Assembly: GCF_036924515.1 (NCBI RefSeq)
Contig: NZ_JAZHRR010000001.1
Location: 963,001 to 1,027,000 of the forward strand
Length of the DNA stretch: 64,000 nucleotides
Reading direction: 5' to 3'
Source: Bradyrhizobium sp. AZCC 1610
Lineage (GTDB): Bacteria; Pseudomonadota; Alphaproteobacteria; Rhizobiales; Xanthobacteraceae
Shown: piece after piece, positions 34,290 to 45,147 of the stretch
Layout of the letters: each line of letters opens with the position of its first letter
Numbering within the stretch: the first letter of the stretch is position 1
Program-made: the position numbers and the translations under genes
Notes under the pieces: model-generated
The model's input: only the letters and a program-made list of their open reading frames with translations
Told to the model about the DNA's origin: nothing
Databases searched by the model: none

Positions 34290-35207
34290 ATGATGACGGA
34301 TTTTGCCGTCCCCGGGCGCGCTGCTGCGGAATATATCCGCGGCGCACTCTATGGCCTCGCCGCGGTCAGCATCTGGTCCGGATGGATCGTGGTGGCTCGC
34401 CTGGGCCTCAAGACCAGCCTCACGCCATGGGACATCGCTGCGCTTCGTTTCGGCGTGGCCGGTTTGCTCCTGCTGCCGTACGTCGTGCGTAGGGGCCTTG
34501 CTCTCGAACGTCTCGGCTGGATTGGGCTGGCGGCGATCGTGCTCGGTGGCGGCGCCCCCGTCCTGTTCGCGAACGCAGGCCTGCTGTTCGCGCCAGCGGC
34601 GCATGCTGGCGCGCTGTTTCCCGGGGTCATGCCGCTGGCGGTCGCGCTGCTTGCCGCGGCGATCCTGCAAGAGCCGTTCACCGGCGCGAAAAAGATCGGC
34701 TTCGTGCTGATTCTGCTCGGCGTCTTCGGCATCGCCTGGGGTACCGGCAGCGCGATCGGGTCCGGGCAGACGATTGGGCACGCGCTGTTTCTAGGGTCCG
34801 CCGCAGCGTGGGCCTGCTACACCGTCGCGATGCGTCACGCGCGGCTCGATGGGCTGCACGCGGCCGGGATCGCCGCCGTCGGCGCCTTGTTTATCTACGT
34901 GCCCGCTTATTTGCTTGTGGAGGGTGCGAGTTTCGCCGGAGCCCCATGGAGCGATCTGGCGCTTCAAGCGTTCGTGCAGGGGCTTCTGACCGCAATCGCG
35001 TCCCTCGTCTTCTACGGGCGCGCGGTCAGCATCCTCGGTGCCTCGAGCGGGGCCGCGTTTGCCGCTCTATCCCCGGCGATGACAGCTGTCATGGCAATCC
35101 CGATTCTCGGCGAGTGGCCGACGGCGACGGACTGGATTGCGATCGCCGGGATTTCCGCAGGTGTTTACGTCGTGAGCGGAGGTCCGCTCCCACAACGGCG
35201 GACCTGA
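34290..35207 (+). CDS. DMT family transporter (EamA type)
   Basis: A 305-residue inner-membrane exporter with ten predicted helices in two EamA repeats (about residues 15-145 and 155-295). Repeat 1 begins GALYGLAAVSIWSGWIVVAR and repeat 2 begins GHALFLGSAAAWACYTVAMR. The second copy ends with EWPTATDWIAIAGISAGVYV, the usual terminal EamA helix pair. Substrates of the family include amino acids, metabolites and drugs and cannot be predicted. The CGNR regulator is divergent. Two ATGs, at 34290 and 34293, share a GGGAG site. Confidence 0.88.
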   Translation: MMTDFAVPGRAAAEYIRGALYGLAAVSIWSGWIVVARLGLKTSLTPWDIAALRFGVAGLLLLPYVVRRGLALERLGWIGLAAIVLGGGAPVLFANAGLLFAPAAHAGALFPGVMPLAVALLAAAILQEPFTGAKKIGFVLILLGVFGIAWGTGSAIGSGQTIGHALFLGSAAAWACYTVAMRHARLDGLHAAGIAAVGALFIYVPAYLLVEGASFAGAPWSDLALQAFVQGLLTAIASLVFYGRAVSILGASSGAAFAALSPAMTAVMAIPILGEWPTATDWIAIAGISAGVYVVSGGPLPQRRT

Positions 35208-35338
35208 CCGCGCCGATTAAAGAATGGTCGTCCCTTGCCAGCCCCGCTTTCACCTTGCTTTCGTTTTTCTTTGTGATTAACTCCCATCCGAAAGTGAAAT
35301 CGCCAAAGTGAAGAGGCGATCGCCGGGGAAGCGTTTCG

Positions 35339-36883
35339 TTGGACAGGATATTCGATCTCGCCATCATCGGAGGCGGCATCAATGGCTGCGGCATCGCGCG
35401 CGATGCGGCGGGCCGGGGCAATTCCGTTTTCCTTTGTGAAATGAACGACTTGGCGAGCGGAACGTCGTCCTGGTCGACCAAGCTGGTGCATGGCGGGCTG
35501 CGCTATCTCGAATATTATGAGTTCCGGCTGGTCCGCGAGGCACTGATCGAGCGCGAAATTCTCTGGCAGATCGCGCCCCACATCATCAGGCCCCTGCGTT
35601 TCGTTTTGCCGCACCACTCCGGCTTGCGGCCGGCCTGGCTGCTGAGGCTAGGGTTGTTCCTGTACGACCATATCGGCGGCCGCCATCTGCTGCCGCCGAC
35701 GCGCTCGGTCGATCTGGTCCATGACGAGGTGGGCAAACCCTTGATCGCCAACCGCTACAAGCGCGGTTTCGAATATTCCGATTGCTTCGTCGACGATGCG
35801 CGTCTCGTTGTGCTGACCGCACGCGACGCGGCGGATCGCGGCGCCGAAATCCATACCCGTTCACGCGCGGTCGAGATCAGGCAGGCGGACGGCATCTGGC
35901 ACGTCACCGTCGAGAACACGATCAGCGGCACGCGCACCACCATCCAGGCGCGCGCGCTGGTCAACGCCGGCGGCCCCTGGGTCGAACAGGTGCTTTCCGC
36001 AGGCTCCGGCGTCAACGCGCGCGCAAAAGTGCGCCTGGTGCAGGGCTCCCACATCGTGGTGCGCAAGCTCTATGACCATGACCGCGCCTACATGTTCCAG
36101 AACGCCGACGGCCGCATCATTTTCGTCATTCCCTATCAGGACGATTTCACGCTGATCGGCACCACCGATCGCGATTACGACGGCGACCCGGCCAAGGTGA
36201 AAGCTTCGCCTGAGGAGATCCAATATCTCTGCGCGTCGGCCAGTGAATACTTGAAAAAGCCTGTGCTGCCTGCGGATGTTGTCTGGACCTATTCCGGCGT
36301 GCGGCCGCTCTATGACGATGGCGCCAGCGAGGCCAAGGCCGCGACCCGCGATTACGTGTTCGAGCTCGATACGCCCGGTGGCGCGCCGTTGCTGTCGATC
36401 TATGGCGGTAAGATCACGACCTATCGGCGACTCGCCGAGGAAGCGCTGGAGCGGCTCTCGCCATACTTGCGCAGCGCCAAAGCCAAAGAAGGCTGGACCG
36501 GCAAGTCGCCGCTGCCCGGCGGCGACATGGATGTTTCGGCGGTCGCCGCGCTGACGGCGGGACTGACGCGGGAATATCCGTTCCTCGCCGCGGCGCATGC
36601 CAACCGCCTCGCGCATGCCTATGGCACGCGTGCGACAAAATTGCTTGGCAACGCGAAATCATTGACCGATCTCGGCCAGTCGTTCGGCGCCACCTTGACG
36701 GAGCGCGAAGTCAGGTACCTGATGTCGAACGAATGGGCCTGCACTGCCGACGACGTGGTATGGCGAAGGTCCAAGCTCGGATTGCAGCTGTCGCCGGATG
36801 AAATTGCCGCGCTCGACGAGTGGATCAAAGCCCATCGCGCCCCCGGCGAACGTCCTTTGCGTGAAGCGGGAGGGCGGACATGA
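35339..36883 (+). CDS. glpD: Aerobic glycerol-3-phosphate dehydrogenase
   Basis: A 514-residue FAD flavoprotein oxidising glycerol-3-phosphate to dihydroxyacetone phosphate and feeding electrons to quinone at the inner membrane. The N-terminal Rossmann motif is DLAIIGGGINGCGIARDAAG, followed by the GTSSWSTKLVHGGLRYLE family block (in part). Mid-protein FVIPYQDDFTLIGTTDRDYDG and GVRPLYDDG and the C-terminal GGKITTYRRLAEEALE are typical. The start is TTG at 35339 with GGGGAAG upstream. It overlaps glpS by four bases, as the first gene of the glycerol operon. Confidence 0.93.
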   Translation: MDRIFDLAIIGGGINGCGIARDAAGRGNSVFLCEMNDLASGTSSWSTKLVHGGLRYLEYYEFRLVREALIEREILWQIAPHIIRPLRFVLPHHSGLRPAWLLRLGLFLYDHIGGRHLLPPTRSVDLVHDEVGKPLIANRYKRGFEYSDCFVDDARLVVLTARDAADRGAEIHTRSRAVEIRQADGIWHVTVENTISGTRTTIQARALVNAGGPWVEQVLSAGSGVNARAKVRLVQGSHIVVRKLYDHDRAYMFQNADGRIIFVIPYQDDFTLIGTTDRDYDGDPAKVKASPEEIQYLCASASEYLKKPVLPADVVWTYSGVRPLYDDGASEAKAATRDYVFELDTPGGAPLLSIYGGKITTYRRLAEEALERLSPYLRSAKAKEGWTGKSPLPGGDMDVSAVAALTAGLTREYPFLAAAHANRLAHAYGTRATKLLGNAKSLTDLGQSFGATLTEREVRYLMSNEWACTADDVVWRRSKLGLQLSPDEIAALDEWIKAHRAPGERPLREAGGRT

Positions 36884-37959
36884 GCGTCATGCTCGAACAC
36901 GTCACGCGAACTGTGGACGGCATCCCGACCATTCGCGATGTCTCGCTGACGCTCGAGCGCGGCACGCTGAGCGTGCTGCTCGGACCGACGCTGTCAGGCA
37001 AGACCTCGATCATGCGGCTGCTTGCCGGCCTCGACCGGCCGACGACCGGCCGCGTGCTGGTCGAGGGCAAGGATGTCACCGGGTTCGACGTGCGGCAGCG
37101 CTCGGTCGCAATGGTCTATCAGCAGTTCATCAATTACCCCTCGCTGACGGTGTATGAGAACATCGCTTCGCCGTTGCGTGTGCAGGGCAGGCCGCGCGAG
37201 GAGATCGACCGGCGCGTCCAGGAAGCTGCGAAGCTGCTGCGGCTCGAGCCTTATCTTAAACGCACGCCGCTGCAATTGTCCGGCGGCCAGCAGCAGCGTA
37301 CCGCGATCGCGCGTGCGCTGGTCAAGGGCGCCGATCTCGTGCTGCTGGACGAGCCGCTCGCCAATCTCGACTACAAGCTTCGCGAGGAACTGCGCTCCGA
37401 ACTGCCGCGCATCTTCGAGGCGTCGGGCGCGATCTTCGTCTATGCGACGACAGAACCGTCGGAAGCGCTGCTGCTTGGCGGTGACACCGTATGCATGTGG
37501 GAGGGGCAAGTATTGCAGGCCGGCAATACCTCAAAAGTCTATCGCCAGCCAGATACGCTGCGGGTGGCGCAGGTGTTCTCCGATCCACCGCTCAACATCG
37601 TTGGCATCGAGAAGAAGAACGGTTCTGTGCAATATGCCGGCGGCATACAGGCGCCGGCCACCGGCCTCTATGCGCAGCTTTCCGACGGTCCCTATCGCGT
37701 CGGCTTCCGCGCCCATCAGCTCGAGGTGGCCAGCGGCATCGCCGGGCGGCACGCGTTTCACGCCACCGTCACCGTAACCGAGATCACGGGCTCGGAGAGT
37801 TTTGTGCATCTCAATCGCGGTGCCTCCAACTGGGTTGCAGTGCTGCCGGGCGTGCATGAATACGAGCCCGGCCATTTGCTCGATGCCGTGCTCGATCCCG
37901 ACAACGTCTTCGTATTCGACGCCGCCGACCGTCTGGTCGCCGCGCCAGGCCCCAATTGA
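36880..37959 (+). CDS. glpS: Glycerol ABC transporter ATP-binding protein
   Basis: A 359-residue ABC ATPase of the CUT1/MalK type with a C-terminal TOBE-like domain. Walker A is GPTLSGKTS (residues 35-43), the signature LSGGQ (133-137) and Walker B VLLDE (154-158). The usual H-loop histidine is replaced: the aligned stretch reads YATTEPSEA, with Thr-191 where GlpT has His-199. The protein therefore probably supplies a signature to a consensus site but has a poor site of its own. Within the glpDSTPQUV order known from rhizobia it pairs with GlpT. Its ATG overlaps glpD (ATGA). Confidence 0.88.
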   Translation: MSVMLEHVTRTVDGIPTIRDVSLTLERGTLSVLLGPTLSGKTSIMRLLAGLDRPTTGRVLVEGKDVTGFDVRQRSVAMVYQQFINYPSLTVYENIASPLRVQGRPREEIDRRVQEAAKLLRLEPYLKRTPLQLSGGQQQRTAIARALVKGADLVLLDEPLANLDYKLREELRSELPRIFEASGAIFVYATTEPSEALLLGGDTVCMWEGQVLQAGNTSKVYRQPDTLRVAQVFSDPPLNIVGIEKKNGSVQYAGGIQAPATGLYAQLSDGPYRVGFRAHQLEVASGIAGRHAFHATVTVTEITGSESFVHLNRGASNWVAVLPGVHEYEPGHLLDAVLDPDNVFVFDAADRLVAAPGPN

Positions 37960-37971
37960 GGGAGATGCGAC

Positions 37972-39056
37972 ATGGCCCGCATTGACCTCGTCGATCTCGC
38001 GCACTCCTACGGCGGCAATGCTGCGCCGTCGGAATCGTTTGCGCTCAAGCCGGTGACAATGACCTGGCGGCAGGGCGGGGCGTATGCATTGCTCGGCCCG
38101 TCCGGCTGCGGCAAAACCACGCTGCTCAACCTGATTTCCGGCATCGTCGCGCCGTCGCGCGGAAAGATCATGTTCGACGGCGCCGATATCACACCGCTGT
38201 CAACCCAGAAGCGCAATATCGCGCAGGTATTCCAGTTTCCGGTGATCTACGACACCATGACGGTCGGGCAGAACCTCGCATTCCCGCTGCAGAACCGCGG
38301 CGTGCCGAAGGTCGAGGTCGAGGCGCGGGTGAAGCAGATCGCCGATCTCTTGGATCTCACGCCTTATCTCGGCCGCAAGGCGACGCGCCTGACGGCCGAT
38401 GCCAAGCAGAAGATTTCGCTCGGCCGCGGCCTGGTCCGCTCCGACGTCGCCGCGGTGCTGTTCGACGAGCCGCTGACGGTGATCGATCCCGAGCTTAAAT
38501 GGCAGTTGCGCTCAAAACTCAAGGCGCTGCATCGCGAGCTTGACCTGACGATGATCTACGTCACCCATGACCAGACCGAGGCGCTGACCTTCGCCGACAC
38601 GGTCGTCGTCATGCATGACGGCCGCGTGGTGCAGAGCGGGACGCCGGCAGAACTGTTTGACAAGCCCGCACATACCTTTGTCGGCTATTTCATCGGGTCG
38701 CCCGGCATGAACATCGTGCCGGCCGCGGTGAGCGGACACGAGGCGCGCGTCGACGGCCACATCATCGGCCTGCATCGCAATTACGGCGTGCTGCCGGCGG
38801 GCGTTAGAATCGAGATCGGCGTCCGGCCGGAATTCGTCAATATTGCCGCTCCCGCGTCCGGCCTGTTGTCGGCCACGATCGAGCGCATCGACGATCTCGG
38901 CCGCGTCCGCTTCGCCCGCGTTCGCATCGGCGACGCAAAATTCGCCGCCCGCGTGCCGCCGGGATTTTCCGTTCCCGACAACATGGTCGGGCTGGTGTTC
39001 GATCCCGCGCATGTGCACGTCTATGCCGATAGCCGTCTGGTCGAGGGGGTTGCTTG

Positions 39057-39057
<1 letters not shown>
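37972..39057 (+). CDS. glpT: Glycerol ABC transporter ATP-binding protein
   Basis: A 361-residue partner ATPase. Walker A is GPSGCGKTT (42-50), Walker B VLFDE (162-166) and the H-loop VTHDQ (His-199) are intact, but the signature motif reads LTADAKQK (140-147) instead of LSGGQ. The C-terminal TOBE domain includes EIGVRPEFVN. Combined with GlpS, one ATP site is consensus (GlpT Walker A/B and H-loop with the GlpS signature) and the other degenerate. The stop overlaps the glpP start region (TGATG). Confidence 0.88.
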
Positions 39058-39958
<901 letters not shown>

Positions 39959-39959
<1 letters not shown>

Positions 39960-40765
39960 TGAATTCGATTCCCGGTCGCCGCCTCATCATCTCGCTGTTC
40001 CTGATCTTCCTGCTGTTGCCGATCTACTGGCTCGTCAACATGAGCTTCAAGACCAACACGGAAATCGTCACCACCATGACGCTGTGGCCGCACCAGCCGA
40101 CGTTGGAAAACTACAAGCGCATCTTCACCGACGAGAGCTGGTACTCCGGCTACATCAACTCGCTGACCTATGTGCTGATCAACACCGCGATCTCGATTGC
40201 GGTGGCGTTGCCGGCAGCCTACGCCTTCTCGCGCTACCGTTTCCTTGGCGACAAGCATTTGTTCTTCTGGCTGCTGTCGAACCGGATGGCGCCGGCGGCG
40301 GTGTTTGCGTTGCCGTTCTTCAACCTCTACTCGGCGATCAATCTGTTCGATACGCCGTGGGCCGTTGCGCTGGCGCATTGCATCTTCAATGTGCCGCTGG
40401 CGGTCTGGATCCTCGAAGGTTTCGTCTCCGGCGTACCGCGCGAGATCGACGAAACCGCGTTCCTCGACGGCTATTCGTTCTCGCGCTTCTTCGTCAAGAT
40501 CCTGGTGCCGCTGATCGCGAGCGGTATCGGCGTCGCCGCGTTCTTCTGCTTCATGTTCTCCTGGGTCGAATTGCTGCTGGCGCGCACGTTGACCTCGGTC
40601 AACGCCAAGCCGATCTCGGCGATCATGACCCGCACGGTCTCGGCCTCCGGCATGGACTGGGGCCTGCTGGCTGCGGCCGGCGTGCTAACGATCATCCCCG
40701 GCGCCCTGGTGATCTGGTTCGTCCGCAACTACATCGCGCGCGGTTTTGCGCTGGGACGGGTGTAG
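39959..40765 (+). CDS. glpQ: Glycerol ABC transporter permease
   Basis: A 268-residue MalG-like permease with six helices. The EAA loop is PREIDETAFLDGYSFSRFFV near residues 160-180, and the typical N-terminal segment ends in LLPIYWLVNMSFKTNTEI. It forms the translocation pore with GlpP. The ATG overlaps the glpP stop (TGATG). The start was placed by homology to the usual short N-terminus; the open frame extends upstream through glpP without a gene reason. Confidence 0.9.
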
Positions 40766-40767
40766 CC

Positions 40768-41094
40768 ATGGAACATATCGCATGGATGGCCTGGACGCTG
40801 CCAACCGCGATCTTCTTCGTGATGCTGGCGCTGACGCTCGGTACCATGACGTGGCTTGCGCTCGCCTATCCCGAAGCCGAACGCGTCGGCGTATTGCGGA
40901 TTCCGACCACGCGCGGCGACCGCCTGTTCATTTCGCTGGTGCTCGCCGCCGTCATCCACCTGCTGTGGATCGCCTTTGCCGGCACCGACCTGCTTCTGAT
41001 CTTGCCGATTGGAGAGGGCGTTGAAATATCGAGCCTGTGGCTCGCAACCGTAATTTCGCTCGTCTCGGCCGTTGCGATTTTCCGCACCGTCTGA
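40768..41094 (+). CDS. glpU: Small membrane protein of the glycerol operon (DUF2160)
   Basis: A 108-residue protein with three hydrophobic segments (residues 6-30, 50-70 and 88-105). It matches the DUF2160 family, which travels with GlpP/GlpQ and GlpV in rhizobial glycerol operons; its role in the transporter is unknown. It follows glpQ by two bases and precedes the binding-protein gene by 74 bases. Confidence 0.85.
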   Translation: MEHIAWMAWTLPTAIFFVMLALTLGTMTWLALAYPEAERVGVLRIPTTRGDRLFISLVLAAVIHLLWIAFAGTDLLLILPIGEGVEISSLWLATVISLVSAVAIFRTV

Positions 41095-41168
41095 ACAGCG
41101 AAAAAGAGCAGATCCGGGATCAACCCGGGCCTGAATTCGTGTTTGTCGCTGCAACCGGAGGATCCTAC

Positions 41169-42968
41169 ATGCGACGCTTGAGAGGAAGAAACGGTCCCTT
41201 GACCAAGGAGAGCTTTCTGACGATGACCAGCGCGGCTGCGCTGATCGCGGCATCGGTCACCATGGCCGCCGCACCCGCACTTGCGGACGACGCCGTCAAT
41301 CAAAGGTGGATTGACAGCGAATTCCAGCCCTCGACCCTGTCGAAGGCCGACCAGTTGAAGGAGCTGCAGTGGTTCGAAAAGGCCGCAGCGCCGTTCAAGG
41401 GAATGGAAATCAACGTCGTCTCGGAAACCATCACGACGCACGAGTATGAATCGCGGACGCTGGCGAAGGCCTTCACCGAAATCACCGGCATCAAGGTCAA
41501 GCACGACCTGATCCAGGAAGGCGACGTCGTTGAAAAGCTCCAGACTCAGATGCAGTCCGGCAAGAACGTCTATGACGGCTGGATCAACGATAGCGACCTG
41601 ATCGGAACGCACTTCCGCTACGGCCAGACCGTGATCCTGTCGGACTACATGACCGGCGAGGGCAAGGACGTCACCAACCCGCAGCTCGACGTCAACGACT
41701 TCATCGGAAAATCCTTCACCACGGGCCCGGACGGCAAGCTCTATCAGCTTCCAGACCAGCAGTTCGCGAACCTCTATTGGTTCCGCTACGACTGGTTCTC
41801 CAATCCGGACTACAAGGCCAAGTTCAAGGCCAAATACGGCTACGATCTCGGCGTTCCCGTGAACTGGTCGGCCTACGAAGACATCGCCGAGTTCTTCACC
41901 AACGACATCAAGGAGATCAACGGCGTCAAGGTCTATGGCCACATGGACTACGGCAAGAAGGATCCCTCGCTCGGCTGGCGTTTCACCGACGCCTGGCTGT
42001 CGATGGCCGGCAACGGCGACAAGGGCATCCCCAACGGTAAGCCGGTCGACGAATGGGGCATCCGCATGGAAGGCTGCCGTCCGGTCGGCTCAAGCGTCGA
42101 GCGCGGCGGCGACACCAACGGTCCGGCTGCGGTCTACTCCATCACCAAATATCTTGACTGGATGAAGAAGTATGCCCCGCCGCAGGCGCAAGGCATGACC
42201 TTCTCCGAATCGGGACCGGTGCCGGCACAAGGTGCGATCGCCCAGCAGATCTTCTGGTACACCGCCTTCACCGCCGACATGGTGAAGCCGGGTATTGCAG
42301 TCGTGAACGCGGACGGCACGCCGAAGTGGCGCATGGCGCCGTCGCCGCACGGCTCGTACTGGAAAGAGGGCATGAAGCTCGGCTACCAGGACGCCGGCTC
42401 CTCCACGCTCCTGAAGTCGACCCCGCCCGATCGCCGCAAGGCGGCCTGGCTCTATCTGCAGTTCATCAACTCCAAGACGGTGTCCTTGAAGAAGAGCCAT
42501 GTCGGTCTCACCTTCGTTCGTGAGTCCGATATCTGGGACAAGTCGTTCACCGAGCGTGCGCCGAAGCTCGGCGGCCTGATCGAGTTCTACCGCTCGCCCG
42601 CGCGCGTGCAGTGGACCCCGACCGGCAACAACGTGCCCGACTATCCGAAGCTCGCGCAATTGTGGTGGCAGAACATCGGCGATGCGTCGTCGGGAGCGAA
42701 GACGCCGCAGGCGGCGATGGATGCGCTGGCCGCAGCGCAGGACTCGGTGCTCGAACGTCTCGAAAAGTCCGGCGTGCAGAAAGAGTGCGGGCCGAAGCTG
42801 AACAAGAAGGAGACGGCCGAGTTCTGGTTCGCCAAGGCGGAGAAGGACAAGACCATCGCGCCGGCCCGCAAGCTGGCGAACGAGAAGCCGAAGGGCGAGA
42901 CCGTCGACTACGACGCGCTGATCAAGTCGTGGCCGGCTACGCCGCCCAAGCGGGCAGAGGCGAAGTAA
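41169..42968 (+). CDS. glpV: Glycerol ABC transporter substrate-binding protein
   Basis: A 599-residue periplasmic binding protein of the extracellular solute-binding 1 family, the capture component of the glycerol system. A long N-terminus (RRLRGRNGPLTKESFLT) precedes a signal peptide core (AAALIAASVTMAAAPALA-DD). The mature part includes QDQ-type ligand region LYQLPDQQFANLYWFRYDWF and SSTLLKSTPPDRRKAAWLYL (in part). ATG 41169 has a strong GGAGG. The product is much larger than typical binding proteins (about 400), as is known for GlpV. The operon's terminator follows. Confidence 0.9.
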   Translation: MRRLRGRNGPLTKESFLTMTSAAALIAASVTMAAAPALADDAVNQRWIDSEFQPSTLSKADQLKELQWFEKAAAPFKGMEINVVSETITTHEYESRTLAKAFTEITGIKVKHDLIQEGDVVEKLQTQMQSGKNVYDGWINDSDLIGTHFRYGQTVILSDYMTGEGKDVTNPQLDVNDFIGKSFTTGPDGKLYQLPDQQFANLYWFRYDWFSNPDYKAKFKAKYGYDLGVPVNWSAYEDIAEFFTNDIKEINGVKVYGHMDYGKKDPSLGWRFTDAWLSMAGNGDKGIPNGKPVDEWGIRMEGCRPVGSSVERGGDTNGPAAVYSITKYLDWMKKYAPPQAQGMTFSESGPVPAQGAIAQQIFWYTAFTADMVKPGIAVVNADGTPKWRMAPSPHGSYWKEGMKLGYQDAGSSTLLKSTPPDRRKAAWLYLQFINSKTVSLKKSHVGLTFVRESDIWDKSFTERAPKLGGLIEFYRSPARVQWTPTGNNVPDYPKLAQLWWQNIGDASSGAKTPQAAMDALAAAQDSVLERLEKSGVQKECGPKLNKKETAEFWFAKAEKDKTIAPARKLANEKPKGETVDYDALIKSWPATPPKRAEAK

Positions 42969-42997
42969 GCTTCGCGATTACGAGTGATGCAAAAACT

Positions 42998-43024
42998 AAA
43001 GGCCGGGAGCGATCCCGGCCTTTT
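42998..43024 (+). terminator. Rho-independent terminator of the glp operon
   Basis: Stem AAGGCCGGGA pairs with TCCCGGCCTT around a GCGA loop, followed by a T-rich run (TTTTCCTTTC). It lies 29 bases after the glpV stop. Confidence 0.88.
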
Positions 43025-43029
43025 CCTTT

Positions 43030-43142
43030 CGTCATTGCGAGCGAAGCGAAGCAATCCATCGTGCGGCATTGCGGATAGATGGATTGCTTCGTCGCTGTCG
43101 CTCCCTTGCGCAAACGCTTCGCGTTTGTCGCAGGCAATGACG
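43030..43142. repeat. Palindromic repeat, CGTCATTGCGAGC family
   Basis: A simpler copy of the repeat at 16996-17141, with CGTCATTGCGAGC at the left, TTGCGCAAACGCTTCGCG in the right half and GCAATGACGG at the end. It lacks the 40-base insert found in the other copy. It sits between the glp operon and the convergent reductase gene. Confidence 0.85.
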
Positions 43143-43157
43143 GGGAAGGAGCGGGGG

Positions 43158-44258
43158 CTACTCCGCCGCCTGCGCCGCGCCGAGCGTCGGATAATCCGTA
43201 TAGCCCTTGGCGCCGCCGCCGTAGAACGTCGCCTTGTCCCACTCGTTCAGCGGTGCGCCCTTCTTCAGGCGCTCGACCAGGTCCGGGTTCGAGATGAACG
43301 GTTTTCCGAACGCGATGAGATCGGCCGCGCCGGCCTCGAGCACTTTCGTCGCGAGATCGAAATCGTAGCCGTTGTTGGCGACGTAAGCCTGCTTGAAGCG
43401 CTTGCGCAAGGACGCATAGTCGAACGGCGCGATGTCGCGCGGGCCGCCGGTCGCGCCTTCGATGACGTGGATGTAGGTCAGCTTCAGGGCGCTGAGTTGA
43501 TCGACGATGTGATCGAACAGCGGCTGCGGGTTGCTATCGGAGACGTCGTTGGCGGGCGTCACCGGCGAGATGCGGATGCCGGTGCGTTCGGGGCCGGCGA
43601 CGGCAGCCACCACCTTCGAAACCTCCAGCATCAGCTTGGCGCGGTTCTCGATTCCTCCGCCGTAAGCATCGGTGCGCTTGTTGGTGCCGTCCTTGGCGAA
43701 CTGGTCGAGCAGGTAGCCGTTGGCCCCATGAATTTCGACGCCGTCGAAGCCGGCCGCCAGCGCATTCTCGGTGCCGCGCTTGAAATCCTCGATGATGCCA
43801 GGAATCTCCGACAGCTCGAGCGCGCGCGGCTCGGAGATTTCGGTGAAGGTGCCGTTCACAAAAGTCTTGCCCTTGGCGCGGATCGCGGATGGCGCCACCG
43901 GCTTGCCGCCGCCGGGCTGCAACGTCGAGTGCGAGATGCGGCCGACATGCCAGATCTGGATGAAGATGCGCCCGCCGTTTTCGTGCACGCGGTCGGTGAC
44001 CTTGCGCCAGCCTTCGACCTGCGCCTTCGAATAGATGCCGGGCGTATCCTGGTAGCCCTGGCCCTGCTGCGAAACCTGACTCGCTTCGGTGACCAGAAGG
44101 CCTGCGGAGGCGCGCTGACGGTAATAGTCGATCGCGAGCGGGCTCGGCACCATGCCGGGCGGCACCGCGCGGTTGCGGGTCAGCGGCGCCATCACGAGGC
44201 GGTTGGGAAGCGCTATCGGGCCAAGCTTGAAGGGCTCGAACAGTTTGGTCTGGCTCAT
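43158..44258 (-). CDS. Alkene reductase (old yellow enzyme family)
   Basis: A 366-residue FMN-dependent NADPH oxidoreductase of the NemA/OYE family reducing activated alkenes, maleimides or nitro-esters. Landmarks are the FMN-binding APLTRNRA block, WHVGRISH (substrate His), HGANGYLLDQF with the His-Asn pair, the PVTPANDVSDSNP stretch, and the C-terminal FGKPFISNPDLVERLKKG (in part). ATG 44258 was chosen because homology begins at KLFEPFKLG; the open frame goes 44 codons further. Single gene, physiological substrate unknown. Confidence 0.9.
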   Translation of the reverse strand: MSQTKLFEPFKLGPIALPNRLVMAPLTRNRAVPPGMVPSPLAIDYYRQRASAGLLVTEASQVSQQGQGYQDTPGIYSKAQVEGWRKVTDRVHENGGRIFIQIWHVGRISHSTLQPGGGKPVAPSAIRAKGKTFVNGTFTEISEPRALELSEIPGIIEDFKRGTENALAAGFDGVEIHGANGYLLDQFAKDGTNKRTDAYGGGIENRAKLMLEVSKVVAAVAGPERTGIRISPVTPANDVSDSNPQPLFDHIVDQLSALKLTYIHVIEGATGGPRDIAPFDYASLRKRFKQAYVANNGYDFDLATKVLEAGAADLIAFGKPFISNPDLVERLKKGAPLNEWDKATFYGGGAKGYTDYPTLGAAQAAE

Positions 44259-44544
44259 GTCGGGGATGTCCGGGTCAATGGTGATAGGGAACAGTTGGGC
44301 ATTGCGGGCAATTCTCGCAATCCCCGAAGCCATTCGGCTTGCGCAGACGAGCTGCGCTCGATCCCGGCCATGTGGGCAGTGTCGCGCCATGGCGTCCGCG
44401 CGCCGACGCAGGATGATCCGTTCGAAATCGGGAGCGGCGCAGCATAGGGACCTCCCAGCCGGTGCCTTGAGGGCCGAACGGCACTGTCAGCGCCCGACCC
44501 GGGACGCCGGCGGCTGGCGTCGCCGCCCGTTGGCGCGCCACACG

Positions 44545-45147
44545 CTATTCCGCCGCAAATCCCATTCGCCTGTCGTCCAATTCCGCGATGGGCCCCGCGG
44601 CATCGACCTGCAGCAGTTCGAAGGTCAGGCATTCGCAACCGATGGCGCGAAGCACCTGGTTGGCGGCCTTCTGCGCGCTATTGCTGAAGCTCTGATGATC
44701 CATCTGAATTTCGAGGCGAGGTTTGCGGCTGCATACCGCCTTCACGACCGATTGCAGCCGGATGGATATCTCGTCCCGGTAGTTCTGCGTGCTTTCGAAA
44801 GCTGCCCTGGGATCGACGATCTGAGTCCGGGCGACATAGACGAGGTTGACCACAATCCGGTCGGCGGAAACGGCACCTTGCGCAAATCGAAACACCTCGG
44901 GGCGTCTGTCGATCCGCGCCAGTTGGCGGCTGCCGGCGCGGATCCGGTGCAGGCCGGGGGGCAGGGCCCTTTCAAACCGGCCGTTCCGGTAGAGCAGGAC
45001 GGTTTCAAACTGCTGCACACAGACCCGATCGAAGCCGAGCAGCGCCATGATCCCCTTCCTGAACAGCGTCGAAATCCAGGCCCAGGCGCCGGCGATCACG
45101 GCGATGACGATCAAGGAAAATGCTATTGACCCCAGAAGCTCACCCAC
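44545..45147 (-). CDS. SPFH/Band-7 domain protein
   Basis: A 200-residue membrane protein. An N-terminal hydrophobic helix (IAFSLIVIAVIAGAWAWI, residues 8-25) anchors it, and the rest is an SPFH domain: VCVQQFETVLLYRNGRFERA, PPGLHRIRAG and ADRIVVNLVYVARTQIVDP (each shown in part). Such proteins form flotillin- or HflK-like cages in membrane microdomains. The GTG at 45147 has GGAA nearby and is the only sensible start; upstream ATGs would add unrelated, repeat-derived sequence. The neighbours are repeats, with no protease partner adjacent. Confidence 0.78.
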   Translation of the reverse strand: MGELLGSIAFSLIVIAVIAGAWAWISTLFRKGIMALLGFDRVCVQQFETVLLYRNGRFERALPPGLHRIRAGSRQLARIDRRPEVFRFAQGAVSADRIVVNLVYVARTQIVDPRAAFESTQNYRDEISIRLQSVVKAVCSRKPRLEIQMDHQSFSNSAQKAANQVLRAIGCECLTFELLQVDAAGPIAELDDRRMGFAAE

